The notes under the pieces are model-generated. The model did not search any database. It saw nothing but the letters and a program-made list of their open reading frames with translations, and was not told where the DNA came from. Below are positions 11,793 through 21,445 of a stretch of DNA of 32,044 nucleotides, in pieces; position 1 is the stretch's first letter; every line of letters starts with the position of its first letter. The DNA comes from Byssochlamys sp. IMV 00236 (Eukaryota > Ascomycota > Eurotiomycetes > Eurotiales > Thermoascaceae): contig MSJH02000399.1 of NCBI GenBank assembly GCA_001931875.2, positions 1 through 32,044 on the forward strand, read 5' to 3'. The position numbers were made by a program, and so were the translations under genes.

Positions 11793-13373
11793 TTATAAAT
11801 GAGAGCGAGGTACTTTGGATGAAACAGCCGAAAGAACCTTGGCAGCAGCATGTCTTGCTTCCATAAAAGAAGATCGAGACACAAGCGATGGTCGAGTACT
11901 ACTACTACTACTGCCTTCGTGATGATCATGATCACGAATTTCCTCTTGACTTGATCGAGCACTGCTGTTGGCACTACCAGAATCATCTGTTGGATAAGTA
12001 GGTGCACGAGGAAGATCATCAAGAGCAGTATCATAGCTTGGTGGCTCCTGGGCCTCATCGTAAGCAGGAGGGTTGGGCTTCTCATTCCACAAGTGTTCAC
12101 GAGATGTAACGACGAGAGGTACCTCGAGAGTGCAAAGAGTCAAGTGAGAACCATGCGAATCCTTGTGTTTCTTGGAAGATTTCTTTCGATGGCTTTTGAT
12201 AGCTGGAATCGTCGCCAGTTCTTCGCCACCACTTGTGTAGCCATTGGAATGAGAACGACCCATGGCAAAAATAGAGACAAGCGAGGAAGCAGAGGAGGAA
12301 CGACTGAGAATGGGTGAACCAGGAGTAGAGCCAGGAGGAGTGGAGGATGGACTACTGTGTTTGGTGTCGACATGTCGTTCGTCTTCAGAGAAAGCGGTCC
12401 ATTCGGTATCAGTTGCTTCTGTTTCATAAGCAGATTCTTCCTCTTGATCATCAGGCTGTGAGTCGTCAAGCATGATGTTGACTACAAGCGCATGAGTCAC
12501 TTTCATCAATCGACTGTTCAAATCGGCACTGACACGAGGGCAGAGACGAAAGAGGGCGTTATAGTCTGCCTTTGCCTTGGGATCATAGTCAGGGGCTTGA
12601 CTTGGATAGAACGTGCTGTAGCCCAAAGGAAAGAGGTTGTCTGTCTTGCTGAGTACTGTGTTGGCATTGCTATCTGTGGTTCGGTACTGGATACGTTCGC
12701 GTAATGCGCACGTCACTGTTCGTATAGACTGTGTTTCTGGTCTCTGAAGCTGCATTTCAATGTTGAGTCGGATCAGACCACCTTCACGATAAGCAATGCT
12801 AGGCGCAGTCGCTGAGTAGCGTAGTTTGTTGGTATGTTGTTTGCCCTCGTAGGTTTCTCGAAGATCTGCCATATTAGTGTGATCATTGAGTAAACAGCGT
12901 TTGATAGGGATATCTCTTGATGCTTGAATGTCACTTGAAAACATGTTGGGGCGATGGATGGCGGCTTGTAGTCTGTATCGAATGTAACCTCGCTTACCAC
13001 GAAAGCTGGCAGGTAAATTGGCTGGAAGATCGAATCGGAAAGGGTAGGCGTATTGACCAGGCATTAAGGTGTGTACTAAGCCGTCATCACCCATAAAGTG
13101 AATATCTTTTGAATAGAGTGTTCTGCTTTCTGTTCCTTCTGTATTAGAGACACTATAACCAGTGCCCTTGATATTGACTTTACAACGACCCTCTAACCAA
13201 ACAATGAATCTTCTAATCTTTACTGGTTTATGAACTTGAACTATACAGTTTCCAATGACAGAACAACCTTCTGATTCATCATTGGCTACGCCACGCATAA
13301 TCCCAGTGAATGAAGGGTCGAGGTCAAATAGAATAGTTGCATCTTCTTTATGTGTCGTCTTTAAATGCGGCAT
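11793..13373 (-). CDS. Alpha-arrestin (arrestin-domain protein) with PY motifs
   Basis: Alpha-arrestins of the ART/Rod1 type bind plasma-membrane transporters or receptors and recruit the Rsp5/Nedd4 ubiquitin ligase to trigger endocytosis. The gene is a single exon of 526 aa, unusual here because most neighbours are split. An arrestin N domain covers about residues 10-155 (for example CSVIGNCIVQVHKPVKIRRF and GQYAYPFRFDLPANLPASFR, then GYIRYRLQA). An arrestin C domain follows from about 190 to 310. The C-terminal tail is Ser/Thr-rich and carries two PPxY motifs, PPAY at 435-438 and PPSY at 444-447, plus a related APTY at 457-460, as expected for Rsp5 WW-domain binding. The serine-rich stretches around 340-400 and 475-500 are likely phosphorylation areas (inference). 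The first ATG is 13373; the Ku70 stop lies 196 bp upstream on the same strand. Confidence 0.93.
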   Translation of the reverse strand: MPHLKTTHKEDATILFDLDPSFTGIMRGVANDESEGCSVIGNCIVQVHKPVKIRRFIVWLEGRCKVNIKGTGYSVSNTEGTESRTLYSKDIHFMGDDGLVHTLMPGQYAYPFRFDLPANLPASFRGKRGYIRYRLQAAIHRPNMFSSDIQASRDIPIKRCLLNDHTNMADLRETYEGKQHTNKLRYSATAPSIAYREGGLIRLNIEMQLQRPETQSIRTVTCALRERIQYRTTDSNANTVLSKTDNLFPLGYSTFYPSQAPDYDPKAKADYNALFRLCPRVSADLNSRLMKVTHALVVNIMLDDSQPDDQEEESAYETEATDTEWTAFSEDERHVDTKHSSPSSTPPGSTPGSPILSRSSSASSLVSIFAMGRSHSNGYTSGGEELATIPAIKSHRKKSSKKHKDSHGSHLTLCTLEVPLVVTSREHLWNEKPNPPAYDEAQEPPSYDTALDDLPRAPTYPTDDSGSANSSARSSQEEIRDHDHHEGSSSSSTRPSLVSRSSFMEARHAAAKVLSAVSSKVPRSHL

Positions 13374-13569
13374 TCAATAATGTAGAAAATAGAAAAACGA
13401 AAAAAAAAAAATTTTTTTAATTGATTTATGCTATTTGCTTCCCTTTTATATATAGTCGCTCGAACATTCGGATCAATGTTATAGATTGTTATCTAATTTT
13501 AAGTTCCGTATTCTTTTTATTTTTATATAATTTTCCGAAAAAGTTTATCGATAGAAGCAGAAATTACGC

Positions 13570-15451
13570 TCAGTCCCTAATATTGAATTTTGCATGCAAT
13601 AATTCATCGACTTGTGCAACCAAGTCTGCTTTAAGTCTTTTCGGTTGAATTCCATTATCTTTAAGAAATTCCTTGAGTGAAGCATTTGAAGCCTAAAAAA
13701 AAAACATATGAGCCTTTTTTTTTTATTTCTATTGTATGATTACCTTTTGAAGTTTATTGTTATTCCAAAGGACTGTTATAGTGTCCGCATCTTGGTCTAA
13801 TTTTAGTCTTTTATCAAATGTATCATCCAAACTACTACTGCTGCTCTGTTGAGTTTTGACACTTTGATCTATCTAAAAATGTGCTAATCATTAACCAAAA
13901 AAATTTTTTTTATCTTTTTATCTCCACTGGTTTGTTTACCTTCCGCTTTTGGCCTACTGATTGACCAGCAGACATGATGTCGTGTTCTGTAATGGTATCT
14001 AGACCAACAAGTTGCTTGGCTGTTTCTATATCCTGTGCCATTTCCTATGGATAATCATAAGTACATCATTTATTATGCTTAGTTCATTTTACCTGATCAA
14101 TGTATTCATAATTAGGCAATAACTGATCTGATTGAGGTTTACTTTCTAATTCAAGTGCAATAGCTTGAATCATGTTGTAGTGGTTTCGGAGATCTACAGA
14201 AAAAGGGTTATAATTTCAATATATATCAATAAATATAAATACTTGCGTGGATTCTCATAATGCTTTGGATTATATCCCTTGTTGGTAAATTTATTGACAA
14301 GTTCCTTAAATGCTTCAATGCTACTTGTATCAGCTAAATATACATATCAAGTGAGTCATCGTTATCTATCATTCACTAATATAATTACCCTTTGGGGTGG
14401 ATGAGAATGGAATAGGTCGTATCTCATCGGCATATGGCAAAGTAACGATTTGTAATCCAGGGGGTTCAATTTGATTTCCTTCTTTATCTTTACGTTCCGC
14501 CTAAAATAAGGGTTGTTTATATAATCACAGTAAACATTTGTTTCAAGTTACCTGAGGAACTAGAGCAACTAGCTTGGGAGCGACATTTTTTCTTCTCATA
14601 AAGGAACAAATGGCAATCTTGCTTCTTTTGATCATTCCATCCAAAAGGTGAAAGAATAGCTTCGTGCTGCCTTCATATTGCTAATTAAGGGAGAAAATTG
14701 AGTAATTATCGTATATCGTGGAATATCTCGGAACTTACGGATTCATCGGGATAAATAAAATAAGGATGCGTTACTTGATAATGTGGTTCTAGTTCTTTTA
14801 GACTTTTAAACCCTAATAACAGCAGACCTAATAACATTTGTTAGTCTCCTATCAGAACACACTATGGCAACACACACCTGGTTCTTTAAAGTTGATTATC
14901 TCTTCTATCTCTTTACTCGTAAACACAATCTTTTCTCCTCCATAATCATAAGCACGCTTTATATCCATTTTTGTTAAATATTGGTCTGTGTCGACACATT
15001 TCCAGCGCGTGATAGTACTCGCTTCTTTTACTTGTTCCCCACTCGTATAGAAATATTTGTGTGGGCTGACTTTCTGTTCGATAATCATGTTGTACCCTTT
15101 TACTCCTATACAAAGATCCTCATTGATTCGGAAAGGAATACGAAACTCGGATCGACCCTTAGCTTGCTTTGATTTCACAACAGTCTCCAAATGTTCTAAT
15201 CTATGCACAGAGTCTTTAACAATTTCTGTATAAAATAAATTTGGATCAAATAGAGCATCTCTTTTGTTAAAGAAAAATAGTTCAATATCTATTCCAATCG
15301 CCAAGAGGTCCTAAAGACGTATTGAGTCATATGTACTCTTTACTTTTTTACTTTACCCTGGCTCGTTGAATCGATGTTGGCTTGTGCTGTGTAGGATTAT
15401 CATTATTGGTTATGAGCATCATTCGCTTGGAAGCATATTTGGGTGCACTAG

Positions 15452-15488
<37 letters not shown>

Positions 15489-16111
15489 CACTCATTATAT
15501 CAATTTAAGCACATTACCTTCCAAAGAATACATCTGAACAAACCCAAAAGAGATCACCCAGTGAGCATTCTATCTTACTGCTACCATAGTTATCTCGTAA
15601 TAATGATATATCTTATTGATATTAGCTACACTTATTGTTGTCACTTTTTATATTGACTTACTTTCGATATATTTATCCATCTCCTTTATTATTGAAGCAT
15701 CCGGTATATCCAAACTCTGCAATACATAAATGTGTTCATTGTTTGCTGAGTTCTGTTTCTCTTCCTACACAAAAAGAGCGCGATGAGATATTTTATCAAC
15801 ACGCTACCAGGGAAAGACGTACTGTGTTGAATAATATAATACCCACTTGGTCAGCAGGATAGGCCAATACTTTATAGAGCATAATACGCTTTATTTGATC
15901 AAACACGGTCTGGATCGGGGCAATTCCTTCCATGTCTTGTTCAAACATGGTGGGATGACAATCAATAGCAAATACTATACTCTCTTTATAGTTGTACTAT
16001 AAACAATAAGTTGTCTTGATCACGCATTGCAATTCTTTATTCTACTTCTACAATCTCTTGTTGTTCTTCCTCTTCTTCTTCAGGAAATAGTGATTGACTT
16101 GCTTCATTCAT
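13570..16111 (-). CDS. KU70: Ku70 (ATP-dependent DNA helicase II subunit 1), NHEJ
   Basis: Ku70 pairs with Ku80 to bind double-strand ends for non-homologous end joining and also works at telomeres. Fourteen exons fit: 16111-16052, 15996-15823, 15764-15662, 15593-15518, 15447-15357, 15310-14878, 14827-14739, 14680-14552, 14500-14389, 14333-14247, 14193-14093, 14044-13940, 13872-13744 and 13692-13570. They code 603 aa, near the 602 and 609 aa of yeast and human Ku70. An acidic N-terminus is followed by a von Willebrand A-like domain (YKESIVFAIDCHPTMFEQ to LGDLFWVCSDVFFG), then the Ku beta-barrel (RIPFRINEDLCIGVKGYNMI, GLLLLGFKSL, KIAICSFMRRKNVAPKLVAL), the NPHLRNHYNMIQAIALEL helix, and a C-terminal SAP domain (NASLKEFLKDNGIQPKRLKA). 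The exon 10-11 intron begins with GC, not GT. Intron 4 holds a TA microsatellite. Confidence 0.95.
14194..14246 (-). other. GC-AG intron in the Ku70 gene
   Basis: In gene orientation exon 10 ends in CCAC and the intron starts GCAAGT, ending in TCTGTAG. Using GC as the donor joins NP to HLRNHYNMIQAIALEL, a well-conserved Ku70 helix. The only nearby GT (three bases further in) shifts the frame and hits a stop after about 14 codons. All other introns in this gene begin with GT. Confidence 0.8.
15452..15486. repeat. (TA)n microsatellite in Ku70 intron 4
   Basis: A run of about 16 TA units sits inside the intron between Ku70 exons 4 and 5, close to its acceptor in gene orientation. It is noncoding, and its length probably varies between strains. 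Confidence 0.9.
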
Positions 16112-16234
16112 TATTTATCTTTTTTTTTTTTGTATTTGTCTGCAGGAAAAAGAAAAAAAAAACCAAGAGAAAGTCACCCGAGCTTTTTATTTTACTTTAT
16201 GAATACATTATTTACAAACACACATTATACAATA

Positions 16235-16525
16235 TCAATACTCTTCTTCTTGGTAAGGATCAAACCAAGGATCATCATTATTGGGTGGAGGTGAGGTTGT
16301 CAAATTTTGTAATTGCCATAACAAAAGCATGACAGTTGCCGAAACAGTAGCTGCTACAAAAACGGCTGCAGTAAACTTTTGTAAAAATGGCCCATGTTTA
16401 CGAAAGAATCGTCTTATCGCTGAATCATGATAGTAACTGGCCTGTGAGCATGAAGGAGTGGACTGATAAAGTGAGTCATACGAAGGCGGAAGATCTTTGG
16501 GTATCAGATAGGTTGTATTAGACAT
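16235..16525 (-). CDS. Small single-pass membrane protein with PPxY motif
   Basis: This is an uninterrupted frame of 96 aa that I do not recognise as a named family. The N-terminal half is polar and Ser/Tyr-rich and contains LPPSYDSLY, a PPxY motif at residues 13-16 of the kind bound by WW domains of Nedd4/Rsp5 ligases. A basic patch (RRFFRKHGPFLQK) precedes one clear membrane helix at about 50-71 (FTAAVFVAATVSATVMLLLW). The tail is short, proline-rich and acidic, ending QEEEY. The positive-inside rule suggests the PPxY half faces the cytosol. It lies 123 bp after the Ku70 start on the same strand and diverges from the beta-helix gene over 196 bp. The length, clean membrane segment and compact position favour a real gene. 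A role as a ubiquitin-ligase adaptor is inference only. Confidence 0.65.
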   Translation of the reverse strand: MSNTTYLIPKDLPPSYDSLYQSTPSCSQASYYHDSAIRRFFRKHGPFLQKFTAAVFVAATVSATVMLLLWQLQNLTTSPPPNNDDPWFDPYQEEEY

Positions 16526-16721
16526 TCACAATCAATCATTGAAGAAAAAAAAGAGAGAGAGAGAGAAAAGAGGAAGAGAAACACAAAAAAAAGCTTCACA
16601 AGAAAAAAAAAACTTTATTTTAATTCCCGCCAGTTCCAGCACATTTTTAAGACAGAGTATAAAAGAAAAGAAGGCTATGAATAAGCATTGAAACCAGGTT
16701 CCTTTTTTTTTAAAAAAAAAA

Positions 16722-18711
16722 ATGAAATTACTTACCAGTTCTATTGTTTCTGTAATCTTGTGGGCAACCATTGTCTCAGCTAAATGGTGTGCCAATATAA
16801 ATCAATACGATACTACTTGGGATTATTCTGACAGATTGCAGGATCTGATCAATGAGGCAAATCGTTTGCGGTAACACAGCATAATTTATATTAAAGTGGC
16901 AACGGACCAACACATGTCATAGAAACCCTGTTGTCTATCTTGATCCAGGTGTTTATTCTATTCGTTCTGATAAACCAATTCTATTGAAAGAAGGTGTTTC
17001 TCTGAAGGGCAGTCAACAATATCCTACTATCATTACAGTAAAAGACAAGAATGCGCCAGCAACCATTGAAGGTACACTTTTAAGACTAAAAAAAATATGC
17101 GTGTTTCTTATGTCTCATTTCAACAGTCGATTCAAAGAATAAGAACTGGTCCATTCAAGACCTTGTGCTTGAAAATGTTCACATTGAAGTCAACAACCAA
17201 CAAAATGAGGATGAGGTGGCTATCTACAGCAATGTCTTTTTCAACGGAGGTCGTGGATCAATTCTGGCTAAACAGAGCAATAAGCTCTACATTGGTAATA
17301 TATACATCAAGCTAATCACTATGTGTAAATAACACTCCTGTTTGCTCTAGATGGTAATATTTTCCTTCGTGATGAATTACATGCTGCCACGGAGAGATAT
17401 CCTTCTTACAACACAACTAGTATGTTGCCTTTTTTTATTTTTTAAAATGACTCAAGATATGATTTATTCTAGATACTGGCATTTTGTTCCAGACTCAAAA
17501 GGAAAGTGTAGTTTCGAACAATATCTTTGGGTAAGAATAGAATTTCTGAACTTACAAATGTACTAACTGACAGATAGCATTGACCTTCGTAACATTGATG
17601 AATTGGAACCCGTCATTAATCCTTCTTTAAAACGATCCTATAACAACTTGCGATACATGTACAACTGTCTTAACCGGGACATACCTGACGAACAAGGCTT
17701 TCTTGCTTCAGGTGTCCAACTGTACTCTACAAATGATATCACAATTCGAGAGAACATTCTGGTAATGAAAAATTGGTTAATTGGTAAAAATTTAAATTGA
17801 TATAAACTCTTCACTCAGAACGCAACATTCCCTGATACAAGACAGATTCACCAAGATCACGGTATCAGTATTGTAGGCTCTAATCAAACCTACATTTACC
17901 AAAACTTTATTGCTGGCTGGCAGATTGCTGACTTTGGTGGTGCCGTTCGGTTCACCTCTGCTGTAAGTGCCCCTAAAGTGATCAGAAGATGTGATTCTTT
18001 CTAACTTTAATATAGGTAGACGGATATGTGATCTCTAATTATCTTGCCAACACAGGAGTCATGATGTATGCGGCTGTCCATGCAGATTTCTTACAAGTCA
18101 GCAATATGATCGTTCATAATAATTTCCTATATCGATTCCTTGGCAGCGAAATGTCTCCACCCGCGCCTTTGAGTGGTTGGCTCTATGAGGGTATTACATT
18201 TTATGATTTTTACACAGCTCGCGCCAATTACACGAGCCCAAAGCCTGTGTGGGACAGCTCTGTGGCTATCTCTCCTCTTGGTTGGCACATTGTCGTGTCT
18301 AGTAACAAATTTGGTGCAGTCGAAGATTTAGACCCTAATGTGATTAGCTTGGGTAACTTGGATCCCAGGGAAGGCTTGGTTGATAACAAGAATTGTTATG
18401 TGACTGAACCGCTCGAATACAATCCTTACACGCGCGATCCTACCGTTCCTTTACTCTGGCGCCAGATGTATGAAGAAGACCGTACGACGAAGAATGGCGG
18501 CAAAGTACCCAAGGTAATAATAAAAATAAGCTTGCGCAGTAAACTCACTTTGATCTATCTACAGAGAGTACACAAACATATAACCAAGGACTTGTATAAT
18601 GAAATTCCTGCTGCACTTCGCAACTTGCCCGTTCCTAGTTTCTGGAGAGCCTTTACTCTCAAGAATAATACGGTGCCCATGATCTCGCCCGAAACTCCCT
18701 GTTTCTCTTAA
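16722..18711 (+). CDS. Secreted right-handed beta-helix (pectin-lyase-like) protein
   Basis: Nine exons fit: 16722-16870, 16923-17071, 17127-17294, 17351-17419, 17473-17530, 17578-17761, 17819-17962, 18016-18513 and 18565-18711, coding 521 aa. A signal peptide covers about residues 1-20 (hydrophobic core, then TIVSA before KWCAN). The body shows the repeated short strands and Asn turns of a parallel beta-helix: VVYLDPGVYSIRSDKPILLK, GVSLKGSQQYPTIITV, KLYIDGNIFLRDE, GVQLYSTNDITIREN, HGISIVGSNQTYIYQNF, and VDGYVISNYLANTG. Several NxS/T sites suggest N-glycosylation. The fold is shared by pectate lyases, other polysaccharide-active enzymes and non-enzymatic surface proteins; I cannot assign catalytic residues, so the substrate is open. 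Exon 5 to 6 requires the acceptor ending GATAG. The stop overlaps an AATAAA. It diverges from the small PPxY gene and converges with the aldo-keto reductase. Confidence 0.82.
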
Positions 18712-18757
18712 TAAAGAGTACACACTATTTTTTCAATATGAACGCTTGTTTTTATTC
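18709..18757. terminator. Convergent gene ends, each with AATAAA overlapping the stop
   Basis: The beta-helix gene ends TAATAAAG, so AATAAA (18710-18715) overlaps its stop codon. On the other strand the aldo-keto reductase ends GAATAAAAAC, again with AATAAA overlapping the stop (18756-18751). Only 40 bp separate the two stop codons. Cleavage normally falls 10-30 nt after such a signal, so each 3' untranslated region would be very short or would run into the facing gene. Confidence 0.5.
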
Positions 18758-19901
18758 AAAATCTTCATCAAATACAGGTACGCCCCATGCAGGTCTAATG
18801 AATCTCTTTGTCGTTGTCTTTGAAATTTCGTTGATTTGCTGAATCTCTTCATCGTTCAATTCAATAAGATCAATATTAGATTGGATACGCTGCAGTAAAA
18901 CAACAATCATTAGCTCCAGGATTTACAATCATATGTGTCACTTACCTCGGGATTGACACTTTTGGGTAACACACTACTTCGAGTCACTCCCCAGGAAAGA
19001 AGGATCTGAGCGACAGATTTGTTACGATCCTGAGCGATCTTGTTCAGTACAGGATCTTGTAATAAAGTGGACTGACTGGATCCCAAAGGAGAGTAAGCAC
19101 TAACATGAATGCCCTTTGAGTTGCAGTAATCCAAGAGTTTGTGCTGAGGTAAATAAGCTATACAGAATATAAGTAAAAGCTGCTATTTGATTTTTTGGAG
19201 ATATCCTACGATGAAGTTCAACTTGGTTGACAGCAGGCACGACTTTGGCTGTCTTTAGTAGACGTTCCAAGTTGGGAATAGAGAAATTAGCTACACCGAG
19301 ATTCTTCACCTTGCCTGTCTCCAGCAATTTCTCCATAGCTGCCCAGGTATCTTCAAATCGTCCTTTGAGCTGCTCATCAATATCTCGGCTACCATCGGGT
19401 CGTAAAGGAATCATGACACCAGGTTCAGGATTCAGTGCAACTGGCCAATGTAACATATAAAGATCAACGTACTCTATATCAAGCTTAGCAAGAGATTCTT
19501 CAAATGCCTTAGGAACAATTGAAGGACGAGCTTGGATAGGCGCCAGTTTGGTGGTGACAAAAACATCTTTTCGCTCCAGCCCATTTTCTTTTAATCCATC
19601 TCGAATACCTCGACCTACTTCTTTTTCATTTCCATACTAGTTATTATTAGTCCCTTTTGTTTAATAAGCATATATAGATATATGTACTCACAGCCATAGC
19701 AGTATCAAAATGTCTATATCCAGCTGCAATAGCTGTTTTGATGGCCTTGTAAACACTATCGTTTTCTTCACTAGCTTGCCAAGTGCCTAAACCGACAGCA
19801 GGAATTTTATTGCCGTTGTTTCTTTATCTTGTATGAGTATATCACATTTGCTCTAGAGTTATTTCTTATACTCACAATGTAAAAGTCTTTTGACAAACCA
19901 T
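18752..19901 (-). CDS. Aldo-keto reductase
   Basis: This is an NADPH-dependent reductase of the AKR superfamily, of the type acting on aldehydes, sugars or xenobiotic carbonyls; the exact substrate cannot be read. Five exons fit: 19901-19876, 19821-19692, 19636-19210, 19157-18946 and 18889-18752, giving 310 aa, a standard length. The chain starts with FTLNNGNKIPAVGLGTWQ. The catalytic tetrad is complete: Asp in HFDTAMAYGNE, Tyr in the same motif, Lys in VTTKL, and His in DLYMLHWP. The cofactor-end signatures GVANFSIPNLERLL, VNQVELHPYLPQ and AYSPLGSSQS, and SVLPKSVNPERIQSN near the C-terminus, are present. The very short first exon (MVCQKTFT) is supported by restoring the family's N-terminus. 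A TATA-like and a stress-element-like site lie upstream. Confidence 0.93.
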
Positions 19902-19947
19902 ATTGATAATATAAGAGAAAAAGAAAAAAAGAAAAAACCGCGCTCGG

Positions 19948-19985
19948 TATTTATGCAAAAGCAGTAATCCATAGTAAACCCCTTA
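19948..19985 (-). promoter_or_regulatory. Candidate promoter of the aldo-keto reductase gene: STRE-like and TATA-like sites
   Basis: Read on the minus strand, TAAGGGG (19985-19979) contains the AGGGG core of the yeast stress response element. It is followed about 25 bp downstream by ATAAATA (19954-19948), which lies 47 bp before the ATG. The arrangement is typical of a small TATA promoter. Stress induction of the reductase is inferred from yeast practice; the core is short and could occur by chance. Confidence 0.35.
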
Positions 19986-19989
19986 GGGA

Positions 19990-20435
19990 GATTTTTTTAT
20001 TGCATCGGGGAAAAAAAAAGTTCCGCGTAAAGATTATGTAATGTGCCTTGGGAAAAGTTTGAACAGGATGATGTGACACGAGCTGAAGAGTCTCGTTGGG
20101 CTATCTATTACGCGAGTAGATGAAGGTTGCCGCCCAAATGGATTCGCGTTTATTAATAGCATTGTTTGTACCAACAACACTATCTCAATTGAACCTTTTC
20201 CTGTTGTCTACTTTCTTTCTTTCTCTTCCGTTTCTAAATCCAATCAAAGAGTCCTTGATCAAAAGTAAATTTGGATATTAACACCTTTGAGGGCAGATGA
20301 TCGTGTTTCAAAAAGTTAAACACAGACTGTGATGGTCAAATTAAGCATTCGATGCCCTTCTTCCAGTATTGTCTAAAAAAGCATTTAAAGCGATCAAGAT
20401 TCATTAGCAGAAAATGAAATAACAAAAAAACAGTC
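19990..20435. other. Gene-free stretch upstream of a decayed gene
   Basis: This stretch holds the distal promoter of the aldo-keto reductase and C/T-rich plus-strand sequence around 20205-20235 that resembles a fungal transcription start region. No open frame with protein-like composition is seen here. Confidence 0.35.
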
Positions 20436-20437
20436 CC

Positions 20438-21411
20438 TAGGAGCCTCTCAAGAACAAGAAAGAGAGGCTCCCAGACTACATTTTCAGTGAAGTCACTGAA
20501 GAAGACCTCGAGTCCGGCTTTACCGTAGAGGTCAGTTGGGCACCGCTGCCCACCACGTCCCACAATTCCAGCAGACACAGCAGCGACGACTTTAAGGGTC
20601 TTATGCTCACGGACCTTATCGACAAGAAAAGGAGCAGAGATGAGGAAGAGACATAGGAACCCTCACCCAAGAATCAAAAAATCGATGCTACTCACGAGCT
20701 GCAGTCAAGCCCACTTGTAGCTGCAAGCAGCTCCACGTCAAAGCCCTCAACGCTCCAACCACCCAAAGACAAGCGATATGTAAGTACTTTATATATACAT
20801 GTATAATCAAAGCTTTCACTAACAATACTCTGTGAAGAATAAAAAAGATGATCAGGGACGCGTTGGTGACTAACTTCAGTATGGAGCGATACGTCCTCAT
20901 TTATCAGAGTATCAAGCATCATTTCATAAATGATGAATAAACAGATAAGCATGTTGATAAGCTAACAGTTTTATTACTTTAGTAAGATAAACTGGAAATG
21001 GTGGACTATGGAAGGCTACATACAGTCGGCTTTGGACTATTGACCCATTGCTGTAATTTTCCTCCTTTCTTATTGACCAAATAGGTATTTGAAATAACTT
21101 TGCTGGATACAAACTAATACTCCTCAGGGGCTCTTTGTAAAAAACGCGATGCTGAACTCCTTGCGATGATGAGTAGTTTATCCGCCTTGTATACTGCGTT
21201 TATGCATTGTAAGGCATCATAAACTGGAAACAAGAGCTACAGTTTTTGGCGCCGATCTGAAATGAGTGATTTTGCTCGAGGACCATGTTGCCTAGCAGAA
21301 CTGCGGGCGCTTACCACAGTTGGTACTTGGTCCAGTAGACAGCATCAAGAGTCGGCTGATGCAGACATGGTTACAGAAGCTATGTCAAGTATAAAAAGTC
21401 ATATGCTTTAA
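20438..21411 (+). pseudogene. Decayed multi-exon gene, family not identified
   Basis: A protein-like reading runs along the plus strand but is cut by stops. The first part (about 20441-20780) includes PDYIFSEVTEEDLESGFTVE and is Ser/Lys-rich afterwards, with one TAG at 20654-20656, and ends at a good donor, TAT followed by GTAAGT. A second part can begin after AAAAAAG at 20848 and reads MIRDALVTNFSMERYVLIYQ to HHFINDE before a stop. A third part runs in a single frame from 20986 to the TAA at 21409-21411 and includes VDYGRLHTVGFGLLTH, KRDAELLAMMSSLSALYTAF and ELRALTTVGTWSSRQ, interrupted by stops at 21082, 21115 and 21220. The conserved frame, donor-like site and protein-like composition point to a former gene or element; I do not recognise it. 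Confidence 0.45.
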
Positions 21412-21445
21412 TACTTTAATCTTTTATTAAATAAATACAAATGAA

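Noticed and set aside
4579..16111. A DNA-repair cluster of the BRCT protein and Ku70
   Set aside because: They are separated by about 7 kb with unrelated genes (SURF4, GH36, arrestin) between; no shared promoter or operon-like layout.
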